Part shown: piece by piece, positions 16,679 through 26,522 of the stretch
Layout: every line of letters begins with the position of its first letter
Numbering within the stretch: position 1 is the first letter of the stretch
NCBI GenBank assembly: GCA_029261305.1
Contig: JAJDBO010000407.1
Coordinates: 1 to 47,972 of the forward strand
From: Nitrospirales bacterium
GTDB lineage: Bacteria > Nitrospirota > Nitrospiria > Nitrospirales > UBA8639
Direction of reading: 5' to 3'
DNA length: 47,972 bases
The notes under the pieces: generated by a model
The model's input: only the letters and a program-made list of their open reading frames with translations
What the model was told of the DNA's origin: nothing
Database searches by the model: none
Translations under genes and position numbers: made by a program

Positions 16679-18736
16679 TTAATTGTTGCCATTAGTGTTA
16701 ACAATATCCATCTGAGCCCTGGGCGTTCCCTTCTCCATCCAGGTGAGAATCAATTGCAATTTATCATGGGACAAGTCGCGAGTAACGGGCATATGCAGGG
16801 CGTCTTCTATGGGTTTTGTTAACACCATTTTAATTTGGTCTTTGTTCAGCACCACCGATTCGTAGCGTAGCAGTCCAAAACGCGACATGATGGGGTAGAG
16901 CCAGCCGTATTGAACTAAAATATCGCGGATTTCACCATCCCAGGTTGGGATGAAGTCCACTTCTTTTCCCTTGAGTAATTGTTGATAAACATGAATGCTG
17001 ATAATGTCGCTTGAGCTTTTTATGTAGCCTTGTATATTAGTGAATTCATAATCGAGGAAGTAAACCTGGCCATCGATAAAGTGCCGGGGATTGCCGGGAT
17101 TGAATGCTGTAATATTAAAAGTAGCCACCCCATCCACGGTGGTTTCATTATACGTTCCGGCATATTGAGGCCCAATTCCCAGCGCAGACTCCGGAAAACC
17201 CGCAGTACGAGTTAGGGTGATTTCGACGGGCGTTTTTGGCTTTTGGCCAAATCTCATTACATGAATATGAATTTGCGCATTGTCGCCCGTGGGCTGACCT
17301 GGGAACGGATCCGGTATGCCCAGGCCTGGATTCATTCGGTAAACAAACCGATCGGCGCGCATAAAATACCCGTCTTTATTTTCGGCTAACAATATCGTTG
17401 GCGGGTCGTTCTTAACCTGGCTAACAATGCCTAAAGGTTTTGTCGCGACGTTCTCCGCCTCGCCAGCTTTGAGAGTATACGGAAAGAACCCAGAGTCTTC
17501 GGTCTTAAAAATGGAGCCCTGATATGGGATTCCAGTGAGAGGAACGGCGTTGTCTATGGTAAAGGCATCGCCTTCGGGAACGTCAAAATACACGAGGCTT
17601 AAATCGCCTAAGATATCGTGGTAGGCCGAAGGTCCAGGCGTAATGGTTGGCAAAGAATTGCCCAAGTTGACGGTCACGGTATTAGAACTGACATCAAAAG
17701 GGGCATAATAGACCGATGAATTTTGCTCATAGGGCGCCATCATTCTGGAAGGCACAGCGTAGGTCGGAGCGCTGGCTTCGCTTAAGCCGATCACGCCAAC
17801 GATGTCTCCATGAGTAAAGGGATTTTTCACACCCTCGGGGGGGCCATTGGGGGATTTATAAGCTTGTTTTGAGGCCGCGAGGATAGTTGGTCCATACTGG
17901 GTAACTTCCGATTTTTCGAGGACTTGGCCGAGCATGAGATTGACAAAAGACTCGGTCGGCAGATCTCCTTTCGATGGCCCACCCTGAATCGCCTCGGTGA
18001 GAGGCAATAACTTTTTCGTCACGCTTACGGGTACGCCTTGCTCATTCATCGCGGTAATGGTTGCGCTATTAAAACTATAGATATGCGGGTAGTTATTATG
18101 AGCGTTCACCGTGAAGTTCATGGATAACACCGCCGGGTTTTTATTTTTTAGATCGTTGATAAATTTTGACGAATTGTCACCGGTAGGGGCTTCCACATTG
18201 ATGCCGGATAATTGCGCTTGAAACACTGCCGAAAAGCTGGCGGAACCTCTAGGTCCATGTTGAGCTTGATTCCACATGTCATTAAAGGGCGCCGGCGCAA
18301 AGGTACCTCTTATTAAACTGGGAATGGAATTAGGGTTGGCGGCGCTGGGGCCGGCAACTTGGAGTTCCAACCCCCAAATTTCTGATACACCTTGTTGATC
18401 GGGGTCTAAGTCGACGATTTTTGGAGGAGCTTTCACATAGACGGCGGCAACGCTTTGTCCAACGATCGGGTCTGTTGTGGATTTAGTACCATCTTCATAC
18501 ACAACTTTCTTCACGGTGCAATCGATAAGATCGAACACTCCATTGCCATTAGGATTCCATAATAGTGGGATACCAGCCAGATTGATCGGATAGTTAGAGT
18601 TGTCCAAGCTAGTACCGCTGCCGGTTTCACTATAATAATTCTTGGTATTATAATTGTTCGGTATGTTGTTAATCGTGCTGGGCGCTGCTTGGAACTTGCC
18701 GGAAAAATGTAATCGGGGAAAATTTAAATAACTCAT
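16679..18736 (-). CDS. VioB N-terminal-half-like protein (copy 3)
   Basis: A 685-residue protein, the closest relative of copy 2 at 12919-15033: long stretches are identical, for example LHFSGKFQAAPST, PIVGQSVAAVY, MMAPYEQN and TRDLSHDKLQLILTWM. It differs mainly by a deletion in the beta-rich region before ESALGIGPQYA and by scattered replacements. The 5-prime leader GGAAAGAGAT before the ATG is the same as in copy 2, and a similar TTTTTTT tract precedes it, so the duplication included upstream sequence. It is first in the minus-strand unit copy 3, cytochrome, copy 2, with 32 bases to the cytochrome start. No ferritin-like half follows. VioB N-half homology is clear from both ends; the activity is unknown. 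Confidence 0.72.
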   Translation of the reverse strand: MSYLNFPRLHFSGKFQAAPSTINNIPNNYNTKNYYSETGSGTSLDNSNYPINLAGIPLLWNPNGNGVFDLIDCTVKKVVYEDGTKSTTDPIVGQSVAAVYVKAPPKIVDLDPDQQGVSEIWGLELQVAGPSAANPNSIPSLIRGTFAPAPFNDMWNQAQHGPRGSASFSAVFQAQLSGINVEAPTGDNSSKFINDLKNKNPAVLSMNFTVNAHNNYPHIYSFNSATITAMNEQGVPVSVTKKLLPLTEAIQGGPSKGDLPTESFVNLMLGQVLEKSEVTQYGPTILAASKQAYKSPNGPPEGVKNPFTHGDIVGVIGLSEASAPTYAVPSRMMAPYEQNSSVYYAPFDVSSNTVTVNLGNSLPTITPGPSAYHDILGDLSLVYFDVPEGDAFTIDNAVPLTGIPYQGSIFKTEDSGFFPYTLKAGEAENVATKPLGIVSQVKNDPPTILLAENKDGYFMRADRFVYRMNPGLGIPDPFPGQPTGDNAQIHIHVMRFGQKPKTPVEITLTRTAGFPESALGIGPQYAGTYNETTVDGVATFNITAFNPGNPRHFIDGQVYFLDYEFTNIQGYIKSSSDIISIHVYQQLLKGKEVDFIPTWDGEIRDILVQYGWLYPIMSRFGLLRYESVVLNKDQIKMVLTKPIEDALHMPVTRDLSHDKLQLILTWMEKGTPRAQMDIVNTNGNN

Positions 18737-18916
18737 GATCTCTTTCCTTTTTTTTAGCTTCCGCTTATCGCCTGTTGATTGACTAACGTGGATTAAAGGG
18801 GGAGGAAGTTTTTATTTTACTCCAAAGAAACGACTCCACCCTTTTTCTTCGCCCCACGGTGTGCAAATCTCTTCTCGAATAAAACCGAATCCAGCGTCTA
18901 CATGGAACTATACGCT

Positions 18917-20974
18917 TCAATATTTGCCGATTCCCATCTCGATTTGTTCAGAACCTGGTTTGGTGAAGAACAGACACACCCTTCCATCAAATGTCGCGGT
19001 AGCTAATGGGCATTTCTGAGCGGCCTCAAACCTTATCCCGATATTTTCAACTGGCCCCCATCCAGCTTCCATGAGGGTGCCGTACCCATTGCTCTCATTA
19101 CTGGAGGGTTTGAGTGCGGTGGGAGAACCGGAGGTCATGATCCCGCTTAGTGAAAACACCTCCGTGATCAAGGACGTGGATGTTGCCGAGTTCGTGATGA
19201 GCTGGATACATCCATCAAGTTCCGCCATGACAATTCTGCTATCCGGTGCAATGAGGGTCGGGGTAGTTGATGGAGGCGTATCGACCGTATTGTGGCCGAC
19301 CTGACCGACAACGTACTGACTCCCAGGAGGGGGAGGTATTTGTGTCGGCGGCGGCGACCAGGCATAGGCGACGGTATCGTTTGGAGCATTGTCTGAAATG
19401 GTCTTGAAGAAGGCTGTCTCGTATGAAGCCATCAGCATCTGCGAACTCTGTGATGGTGTGCTAGAGCCCGAAGCCGCTTGGCTGTATACCAAGTACACGG
19501 TTGAGCCAAGGGTTGAGAGTGCGAGAGAGCCGTCAGTTGACTGGTTGATAGGTTGTGGTGCCTGCGCCTCGAATGCGGGATTATGAATCAATATAGAGGA
19601 CATTGGGTAGTTGGAACCCGATGAGACCTCTGTGTACACAAGCATGGCCCCACCGCCTTGAAGGGCCGTCATCGTTATGTGACCGGCGGTCTTCTGGCCA
19701 AGTGACACCGGTGATGTTCCCCATCCACCGCCCGCCGTATAGGCGAGCCCCAGCAACTGTTGGCTCTCTGCATCCTGAAAGACAAGCAGCAGTGCATCGC
19801 CACAGGGAGCGAGCGCGACAGCTCCAGAAGTTTTCTGTCCAATCGGGGTGGGCACTGACCAGCTGTGTCCATTGTTTGTTTGATAGGAAAGATTTCCCTC
19901 GGAGTCTTGCGTGACCAGGAACAGGGTGCTTCCGTAAGCTGCCGCGGCGATCGGTCCGCTGGTGGTGGCTGGTGTGGATACGGGTGGCCCCCAGCTAAAG
20001 CCTTCATGCCACAGGAAGCGAAACCAATTCGAGCTTGCGTCATTCTTTCCGAGGGTGCCAAGAGAAAAATTTTCTTCAATCGTACGAAGGAGGCTGTAGT
20101 GATTGTAGGGTTCTGATTCCTGCGTTCCGGCATGAACGACGTCTCCGAGTAGCACCGTATAGATTCGGTTGGGACCTTCATAGCCAGTGTCCTCAAAATC
20201 TGACTCATCAAATGTCAGCACGACGAGCGTTCGGGGTGGAAGCTTTGATGCCGGTCCGGGAAACTTCAGACGAGACAGGAACGTGTCATTGTCTTGATCT
20301 CTGTTCCCCAACCAGTCCGAGATCTGATCTATCAGCACCGAGCGGTCATGGGGTGTGTTGCCTGTCGGTCTTTGCCAATGCCCATCGTTCCACATATTGG
20401 GAGTGATCCATGCGTATGGAGGGAGTGTGCCATTTTCGACATCCGTCCAAAATTGCGTCAGGCTGACGATCCGCTGCCAACGGCTTGCTTGGAATTGATT
20501 GTTCAGGAAGGATGCAAACGCATTATGTTTTTGCTGATAGGTATGAGTGCTAGAAGGTGTTGGCTGTGGCGGTGGTGGTGGCGGTGCGCTGAACGGCGGC
20601 GCCGATGGAGGAGGGGAGCTTGCATCATAATATGCTGTTGTGGCCCATTGAGGGTTCCACTGGGTATTCGGAAAATCTTCCATGTAAGCTTTCCACTCGA
20701 CTCCGGCTGCTTCTAAGAGGTCAACAATCGTGTTTTGTTGAAACAACGGCCATACTTGGCTGTCACCTTGTGACCACGCACTCCTCCACCCACACTGTTC
20801 CCCGGCGATAGAAGCAATGTAGTTGGTCTGAGAGGGGTGATAGGTCCCGAAATAGTTCGTCATGTTAACACCTTGCCCAACAACGTTTTGCAGATTTTCG
20901 TTTTCGAGAACAAGACCTCGATACTCATTCTCGAACATGACAATGATCACGTGATCAAAGATGCGTCGCTTCAT
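18917..20974 (-). CDS. Phosphoesterase with propeller-like C-terminal region
   Basis: A 685-residue protein. Residues about 1-320 form a phosphoesterase of the acid phosphatase/phospholipase C family (PF04185 type): IIVMFENEYRG at the N-end supplies the metal-binding Glu-Asn, YHPSQTNYIASIAGE the nucleophile region, WITPNMWNDGHW and LVVLTFDESDFEDTG the later metal ligands. A proline-rich insert at about 128-147 interrupts it. Residues about 340-685 contain imperfect beta repeats of some 50 residues (for example TSGAVALAPCGDALLLVFQD and TDGSLALSTLGSTVYLVYSQ), like a lectin or sialidase-type propeller that could bind glycans. No signal peptide is evident, which is odd for this family. Its ATG overlaps the stop of the GH38 gene (ATGA), so the pair is coupled. 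Confidence 0.75.
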   Translation of the reverse strand: MKRRIFDHVIIVMFENEYRGLVLENENLQNVVGQGVNMTNYFGTYHPSQTNYIASIAGEQCGWRSAWSQGDSQVWPLFQQNTIVDLLEAAGVEWKAYMEDFPNTQWNPQWATTAYYDASSPPPSAPPFSAPPPPPPQPTPSSTHTYQQKHNAFASFLNNQFQASRWQRIVSLTQFWTDVENGTLPPYAWITPNMWNDGHWQRPTGNTPHDRSVLIDQISDWLGNRDQDNDTFLSRLKFPGPASKLPPRTLVVLTFDESDFEDTGYEGPNRIYTVLLGDVVHAGTQESEPYNHYSLLRTIEENFSLGTLGKNDASSNWFRFLWHEGFSWGPPVSTPATTSGPIAAAAYGSTLFLVTQDSEGNLSYQTNNGHSWSVPTPIGQKTSGAVALAPCGDALLLVFQDAESQQLLGLAYTAGGGWGTSPVSLGQKTAGHITMTALQGGGAMLVYTEVSSGSNYPMSSILIHNPAFEAQAPQPINQSTDGSLALSTLGSTVYLVYSQAASGSSTPSQSSQMLMASYETAFFKTISDNAPNDTVAYAWSPPPTQIPPPPGSQYVVGQVGHNTVDTPPSTTPTLIAPDSRIVMAELDGCIQLITNSATSTSLITEVFSLSGIMTSGSPTALKPSSNESNGYGTLMEAGWGPVENIGIRFEAAQKCPLATATFDGRVCLFFTKPGSEQIEMGIGKY

Positions 20975-23819
20975 GGCCTTTCCCCCTTGTTTCCTGTCGT
21001 ACCCTGTGTCACCTCCAACGTGGTCAATGCTCGCTCCACCGTGAGTGTCACTTGATCATTTGTCACCGTGAAAGGCTGAGAGTTCTTAATTGGCCCTTCG
21101 AGTGCGGTCACCGGCACAACTTTTGGTGAAAAGTCCTGTGTGGCTTGGGTATAGTCATCTAATGATACCGTGACTGATTGCGATGTGTTTGATGGTTGGT
21201 AGAGGCGCAAGATCATCGCCTTCGAGTTGTACTGCCCCTCCTTGGCCACAGTGAGAATCGCATTGCCACTTGTTACCGATGCCAGCGAGAAATTTGTAGG
21301 GAAAGAGACGTTCACTGGACGTGATGGAGTCACTCCCTCTGTCGGCACGTTGATGTAAGCGCCCCTTAGGGGTGTCTTGAAGCTGAATGATTCTTCGAAG
21401 AGTCCAAGCAGAGAGGGCGGAGAGACTTCAAGCCCCTGAGGAATACGCAGAGCGTAGTGATGTGTGTGAATCCAGAAATCGGCTCCGTTTGCCCCGCGAC
21501 CTACCGGAGCCTCGGGCCATGGGTAGACGGAAGGTGTGTTTCGCAAGATGCAACCAATCATCGCGCCATCATCATCAATGGCCCAAGCCGGTATATCGGA
21601 ATGATAGAGTGCGCCGAGTGTGGTTCCGCCAGAAGAGGGGACCACAAAGTTATGTGTGGCCTGGAAGGTTGGTCCATGCCAATACACTTCGGGAAGTTTA
21701 TCGAACCAATGATACGGCGTTCCGCGGAGGACACCATCAACTTTGGCTATCGCTCCCCCGCTTTCTGTAAACGGGAACCGAACTGTCACGGCGTACGGAA
21801 TACTACCAGATGGAGGATTGTTCGGATCGGGCGGCAAGGGGACGGAACCAGTCACCCTCATGCCTACAAGAGGTTCTCCAGCAACAAGCGTATACTCGAT
21901 GGTGTACTCAGCCTGCGATGTCCCATCTCTGAAGGTCACCGGTACTTGCACTCGTACCATAAGAGGGCCATTTTCGATGACCTGCGCATTCCCTGCTGTC
22001 AGTTGTCCCGTCACGACCGTGAAGCCGTTTTGATTAAACTCATTTCCAAAGTTATAGATGTTGCCGAGATCCTTGTAAAAGGTCAGATAGTTTGCTGCTT
22101 CACCCGAAGGGATCATGGTGGGCTGTGGTTGGTTATTCACAATCGGTTGAAGCGATGTGATTCCCCAGCCTTGATCCTTTGAGAGCACAAGTTGCATGTG
22201 CGAGTTTGCCATCGTCACGCTCTTTCCGTCGGATGAAATCTTCGCCGAGACTGCACTGCTGGTCCCCGGAGCCTTGCCTGAGAGATAGTATGTGTCGTAG
22301 CCAAGGCTTGGTGCTGAAGCCTGAAAGAGTAGTCTGCCATCATGCGTGGTTTGAACTGGCCCAACGCTATTTTTTCCAGAACGTACACCCTTCACATTCA
22401 ATCCGGGTCGTGTTGGAATCTCAACGAGACCAGTGGTGCTAAACCCAAGTTGATTGAAGACGGCAACGGGCGTCTCTCCTGAACCGGGATTCGCTCCAAT
22501 CAGGGGAGCGATCTCCTGCATCGCCGTGCTACGTGCTCCCTCGGCAATGCTCTCAGCTGCACGCAACAAGGGAACTTGCTCTTCCGTGTAAACAGAATCA
22601 ACCGCGGTGCCGGTAATGTAGTCGTGATGCGTGCTTGGCAACAACGATTCCCAACCTTGCGCAATCGCCTCCTGACGTGTTGCGACAACAGGCGCCCAGG
22701 CAAGCGCGTCGTTGACCTGCAGCAAATTGGCAATCATGCCGAACACTTCTGCTCCCAGGAGCGCACGAACCGTCGCGTGATGGAGAATCTTATTTTCTGG
22801 TCGGCTGGCATAGAAGCCTGTCCAGTAAGGCGTTGGATCCATCGTTCGATGGACAAGTCCACTCGGGTTTGTATCACTCCAACTTTTTACCATCTTAAAG
22901 TACTGTTCCTGAGTGCCAACAACGACGGTAGTAGGTGGTGCAGGGGTTTGTTGATTCCAGGCTTCAGCAATCTGGAGAAGACATGGGATTGGCAACGCAA
23001 AATCATTACCACATGGGAGATACACGTAGGGAGAAGGAGATGAGGGCTGATTTTCCCCCAATAATGTCTTGAGCTCTCCAATAGCGGACTTAGGATCTTC
23101 GCAGTAGTCATTAAGCCCGTTACCCTGGCTATAGCCATATTGTTGCAGATGAGCCTGCACCGAAGAGCCATCGCTTCCCTGCCAGAAGAGGTCAGCACCA
23201 TGTGCTACCAACTGTTGCCAAAGACTTTGCCCGCCGCTTAGTGGAGTCTTTTGTGAAGAAGCCCATGAGCCAGGGCAGCGTGAGAAACTAACCCCCATAT
23301 AAAGCCCATGGCCTCCAGCATCACAGGCAACTCGGCATCATGGCCAAAATCATCAGGGATGTAGGCGTATATAGAGGGAAGTCCGAGTGTTGCCTGTTGC
23401 CATGCCAGACCAACAAGATAGTTTCGAATGAAGGCCTCTCCATGAGGCAACAGATTGTCAGGCGACGTGATCCCTCCCCCTTCAATTGAGAGTTGCTCCT
23501 TCAGGTTATCTTTTTCGAACTGAGTGACAAGATCTGGAGTCAGTTCGAGTGCTGCGCGCACAAACCCCATCTCACAGATAGAATACATATACGCCTTGCC
23601 TTGCGTTTGATTGTCGATCATCAATTTCCAGGCCTGATTGATAATCAACTGAACAGCCCGATTGATATCTCCATAATTTTGGTTGCCATCAAACACCAAT
23701 GTCTGGAAGGTATTCAGCCAATCCCAATCCATATGGGCGTCCATACCCAGTATGAGAACGCTCGACGCATTCTCAGGGACTCCAAGTTGCTCGCGGATAC
23801 TACGTTCGACTGGCGTCAT
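20971..23819 (-). pseudogene. GH38 alpha-mannosidase-like gene with one frameshift
   Basis: Together two overlapping frames make a near full-length GH38 alpha-mannosidase-like protein of about 950 residues. The first frame (23819 to about 23290) has ILGMDAHMDWDWLNTF, the N-terminal metal-site region, and YIPDDFGHDAELPVMLEAMG with the catalytic Asp. The second frame (about 23298 to 20971) continues GVSFSRCPGSW, then STHHDYITGT, and a long beta-sandwich tail (GH38 C-terminal domains) up to 20971. The switch falls at a run of five C on the plus strand (23292-23296); one more base there would join the frames exactly as the family expects. This is either a real inactivation, a phase-variable run or a sequencing error. 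The start has AAGGAG 7 bases before ATG. It is followed by the coupled phosphoesterase. Confidence 0.75.
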
Positions 23820-23897
23820 CGTGTTACTCCTTCTGTGCAATCAACATAGGGGGTACAAATTAGTCCAAAATAGTGGGGATAGACCGAGCAATTTTTT

Positions 23898-24530
23898 TTA
23901 TGATTGAAGAGTACATGGACTTGAAGGCTTCAAGTATTGAGTCTCCATGCCTGCATTGATCAGAGCGACTGTCGTGGCGTCATTGGCTAAATTGATCAGG
24001 TAAGTAGTCTGAGGTGCTTGGGTAAGATTTCGCTTTTTTAGTATGGCCGTGACTGCATCCTGAACGGATGGGTAGTTTTTATTATCGATGATGCTCAGAT
24101 AAAGAGCTGCCACTGTCACTGAACGACTGTCACCTTCATGACAATGGACAAGGATATTTTCAACTGGCGGGTAGGTGTTTTGATCCTTCGGGCAAAGATA
24201 TTCCCGGGCCGTGGCTAGCTGATAAACCATCAGCACGGCTGAAGCAAGGGTTGACGGTAGATTGCCTGTGCCGTCAACCAGCCCTACTTTGTGATGTTGA
24301 TTCACTAAATCACCATAGGGAGGGTTTTTGTATGCACTGGATTTGTACTCGATATCGAGGTCCCAAGCCACGTTGAGAATTGCCCACCCTCCTGTCGGAA
24401 GCGGATTGGTCGGTTGTTGAAGTTGCCCATTCATTAAATCGTAGGCACCGTGTTCACTGCCGACGTAGATCATATGATCGATGTAGTCGAAATTGTTGTG
24501 GTCATAGCGATAAGAAGGAAGAGTGGTCAT
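23898..24530 (-). CDS. Dual-specificity-type protein phosphatase
   Basis: A 210-residue protein with the signature of cysteine-based phosphatases: ILVHCHEGDSRSVTVAALYL, with HC-xxGxxR-S at residues 129-137 (catalytic Cys130, Arg136). An Asp in AWDLDIEY near residue 57 is a candidate general acid, and YVGSEHGAYD near the N-end matches the IY-G start of dual-specificity phosphatases. I begin it at the ATG at 24530, which has GGAG ten bases upstream, rather than the frame start at 24572. It lies 78 bases upstream of the GH38 gene in the same direction, so the three genes down to 18917 may be one operon. Substrate could be a phosphoprotein, phosphosugar or inositol phosphate; none can be chosen from the sequence. 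Confidence 0.75.
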   Translation of the reverse strand: MTTLPSYRYDHNNFDYIDHMIYVGSEHGAYDLMNGQLQQPTNPLPTGGWAILNVAWDLDIEYKSSAYKNPPYGDLVNQHHKVGLVDGTGNLPSTLASAVLMVYQLATAREYLCPKDQNTYPPVENILVHCHEGDSRSVTVAALYLSIIDNKNYPSVQDAVTAILKKRNLTQAPQTTYLINLANDATTVALINAGMETQYLKPSSPCTLQS

Positions 24531-24822
24531 GCGTGATGTTCTCCTATGAAGGTTGTCATTGAAGTGGAGCAATTTCCCGTAAGACCAAGTAGTCAGAGGA
24601 CAAAGGGGTTAGTCATGAGTATTGAGTTTTAGAATTTACAATAGGGGCCAGACTCGATTGAGATGTTGAATGGGACTAGTGAAAGTTTCATGCCCAAACT
24701 CCTATAGATACTTCAGGGAAGACCACTCGCATCAGTGAGAGGGAGTGAACGGGGAATTGAAAACATTTGAACTCTGTATGGTCAGCAATGCTGGATGAAT
24801 TTTTTGACCATGCGCGATTCCC

Positions 24823-25656
24823 TTACTCGTCGGCATACACGATCGTTCCGACATGATTTCCATTCAGAGCCGACTCAATCTTCTCGGGGTCTCGACCGTT
24901 GATGATTTGGAATTGTCGAACAAGCTTCGAGTTATCAAGAAGATCAAGCAAAATGCGTTCAAAAGGAAGGGTGTCGAAGTTGCGCTCTTTGAGCTCAGTA
25001 GACGAAATTATTGGAATGAAATTCGCTGAAGGATTGGCTTTCGGATCTTTGTCGTACAGCCCGTCCACATCCTTCACCAGGGTGAGATTTTTACAGCCGA
25101 AGCATTCCGCCAACAGAAAACATCCTGCGTCGCTCCCGTGAGGTGGGATTCGACCAATTTCAGGAGGATGTTCCCACAAACTGTATGGTGGAACTCCGGT
25201 GAAAATTACTCCGGGGGCTGTTCGGATGAAAAGAGGTAAGAGATGGCCAAAGATTTCAGGTGGAATGGCCACGACGCCATAAGGGGCTAATAAGGCTCCG
25301 AGAATGTGAGCATTGCCGAGGGCGTCGGCTTGCGCAAGTTCGGAAAGTACACCGGCGGGCATGCCCAAGTTGAGTCCAATCGAGAAGACATGGCGGCTTC
25401 TCGCGCCACCACCTGTCCCGATAATCAGCCTCTGCGATTTGAGGGTATTCGCCAGGGCTTCAACGACCGGATAGGTCACGGCTCGTCCTGCATCAACAAT
25501 CGACCGCCCACCGATTTTAATCACCTGAGCATCCGGGAGCATGCGGAACACCTCGCTCTCGGTGGATTGCTGGAGCGTTTTATCGAGTAAGCTCTCACCC
25601 ATCAATGCCGAATTAAGATGGTGTCGATGGTCGTGGTTTCGAGAGGATGTGGTCAT
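24823..25656 (-). CDS. Molybdenum storage protein subunit (amino-acid-kinase fold), first type
   Basis: A 277-residue protein of the amino acid kinase fold that matches the molybdenum/tungsten storage protein (MoSto) of Azotobacter. Seen: FRMLPDAQVIKIGGRSIVDA, IIGTGGGARSRHVFSIGLNL, GNAHILGALLAPYGV, RIPPHGSDAGCFLLAECFGC, LVKDVDGLYDKDP and a C-terminal NGNHVGTIVYAD, all at MoSto positions. MoSto uses ATP to load polyoxomolybdate clusters into a cage built of alternating alpha and beta subunits. This copy and the next gene would be the two chains, in the same direction with 19 bases between. By eye it is closer to the beta chain in several motifs, so I do not assign MosA or MosB. No nitrogenase gene is in the window. 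Confidence 0.82.
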   Translation of the reverse strand: MTTSSRNHDHRHHLNSALMGESLLDKTLQQSTESEVFRMLPDAQVIKIGGRSIVDAGRAVTYPVVEALANTLKSQRLIIGTGGGARSRHVFSIGLNLGMPAGVLSELAQADALGNAHILGALLAPYGVVAIPPEIFGHLLPLFIRTAPGVIFTGVPPYSLWEHPPEIGRIPPHGSDAGCFLLAECFGCKNLTLVKDVDGLYDKDPKANPSANFIPIISSTELKERNFDTLPFERILLDLLDNSKLVRQFQIINGRDPEKIESALNGNHVGTIVYADE

Positions 25657-25675
25657 GGCGTGTGTGATCTCCTCT

Positions 25676-26500
25676 TTATATTTCGTCTGCTGTGATCAGG
25701 GTACCGACGATCTCGCCTTCGAGGGCTTTGGTCAAATTGCCCCTTACAAGGCCGTTGATGATTTGAATGGATTTTCGATTTCTTGCGTTCTCCATGAAAT
25801 CAAGAACCGGGCGCTCCACGACGATATCGTTGAGGTCCATGGCTTTCAACTCGGCCACCGTCACCTTCTCAATGAATTTCGCATTCCGATCCTTCTTCGG
25901 ATCCGCGGTATAGAGGCCATCTTCGTCTTTCACATAGATCATCGATTTGGTTCCAAACACTTCACTGACCAAATAGGACCCGGTATCGGTTCGATGAGGG
26001 GGTATTCGTCCGACCGGTGGGTTTTCTTGCCAGAACGTATACGGCGGCATGCCAAAGAACACCACCGCCCCGCGCTCCGCAAGGTACAAGGGAAGTTGCC
26101 CAAACTGCACTGGCTCGACAAAGGGGATCCCATACTTGGCAAGGAGGTAGGTAATCATCCGAGCATTTTGCATGCTGACGAACGTGCCGAGAACACTAAG
26201 TACTCCGGTTGGAAGCCCAAGATCTATACCAACACTATACGCATGGCGAGCTCGGCTTCCGGCTCCTGTCCCAATAATCATCTTATGATAGCCGAGATTC
26301 TCGACGATCTCGCTAATAAGCGGAAAGACCGCCTCACGTCCACGATCGATAATGCTTTGCCCACCAATCTTGACGACCGACGTGTCGGGTAGAATCTTGA
26401 TTGGAGCTTCGCGATCAGTCTGTTCGAGCAACTGACTATCGCTCAGGGAACCTTGGGCTAAGGTCTTGCCGAGTTCAGACAGCGATTGGTTGCTTTTCAT
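25676..26500 (-). CDS. mosB: Molybdenum storage protein beta-type subunit
   Basis: A 274-residue MoSto subunit whose motifs follow Azotobacter MosB closely: ELGKTLAQGSLSDSQLLEQ (MosB ELEELLMQRSLTDPQLQ), IKILPDTSVVKIGGQSIIDR, MIIGTGAGSRARHAYSVGID, FGMPPYTFWQENPPVGRIPP, VKDEDGLYTADPKKDRNAKF and IINGLVRGNLTKALEGE. The ATG at 26500 has GGAAAGGA in front; a longer frame to 26611 would overlap the methyltransferase. It sits 22 bases after the methyltransferase stop and 19 before the companion subunit, giving a three-gene minus-strand operon. Expected role is ATP-dependent storage of molybdate or tungstate in the cytoplasm. In a nitrite oxidiser the metal could supply a molybdoenzyme such as nitrite oxidoreductase, which is inference. 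Confidence 0.85.
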   Translation of the reverse strand: MKSNQSLSELGKTLAQGSLSDSQLLEQTDREAPIKILPDTSVVKIGGQSIIDRGREAVFPLISEIVENLGYHKMIIGTGAGSRARHAYSVGIDLGLPTGVLSVLGTFVSMQNARMITYLLAKYGIPFVEPVQFGQLPLYLAERGAVVFFGMPPYTFWQENPPVGRIPPHRTDTGSYLVSEVFGTKSMIYVKDEDGLYTADPKKDRNAKFIEKVTVAELKAMDLNDIVVERPVLDFMENARNRKSIQIINGLVRGNLTKALEGEIVGTLITADEI

Positions 26501-26522
26501 CTGTGGATGTCCTTTCCGGTTG

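Noticed and set aside
24823..26500. Reading the two kinase-fold genes as uridylate or aspartate kinases.
   Set aside because: The paired genes follow molybdenum-storage motifs (VKIGGQSIIDRG, GTGAGSRARH, RIPPHRTDTG) far better than UMP or aspartate kinase patterns.
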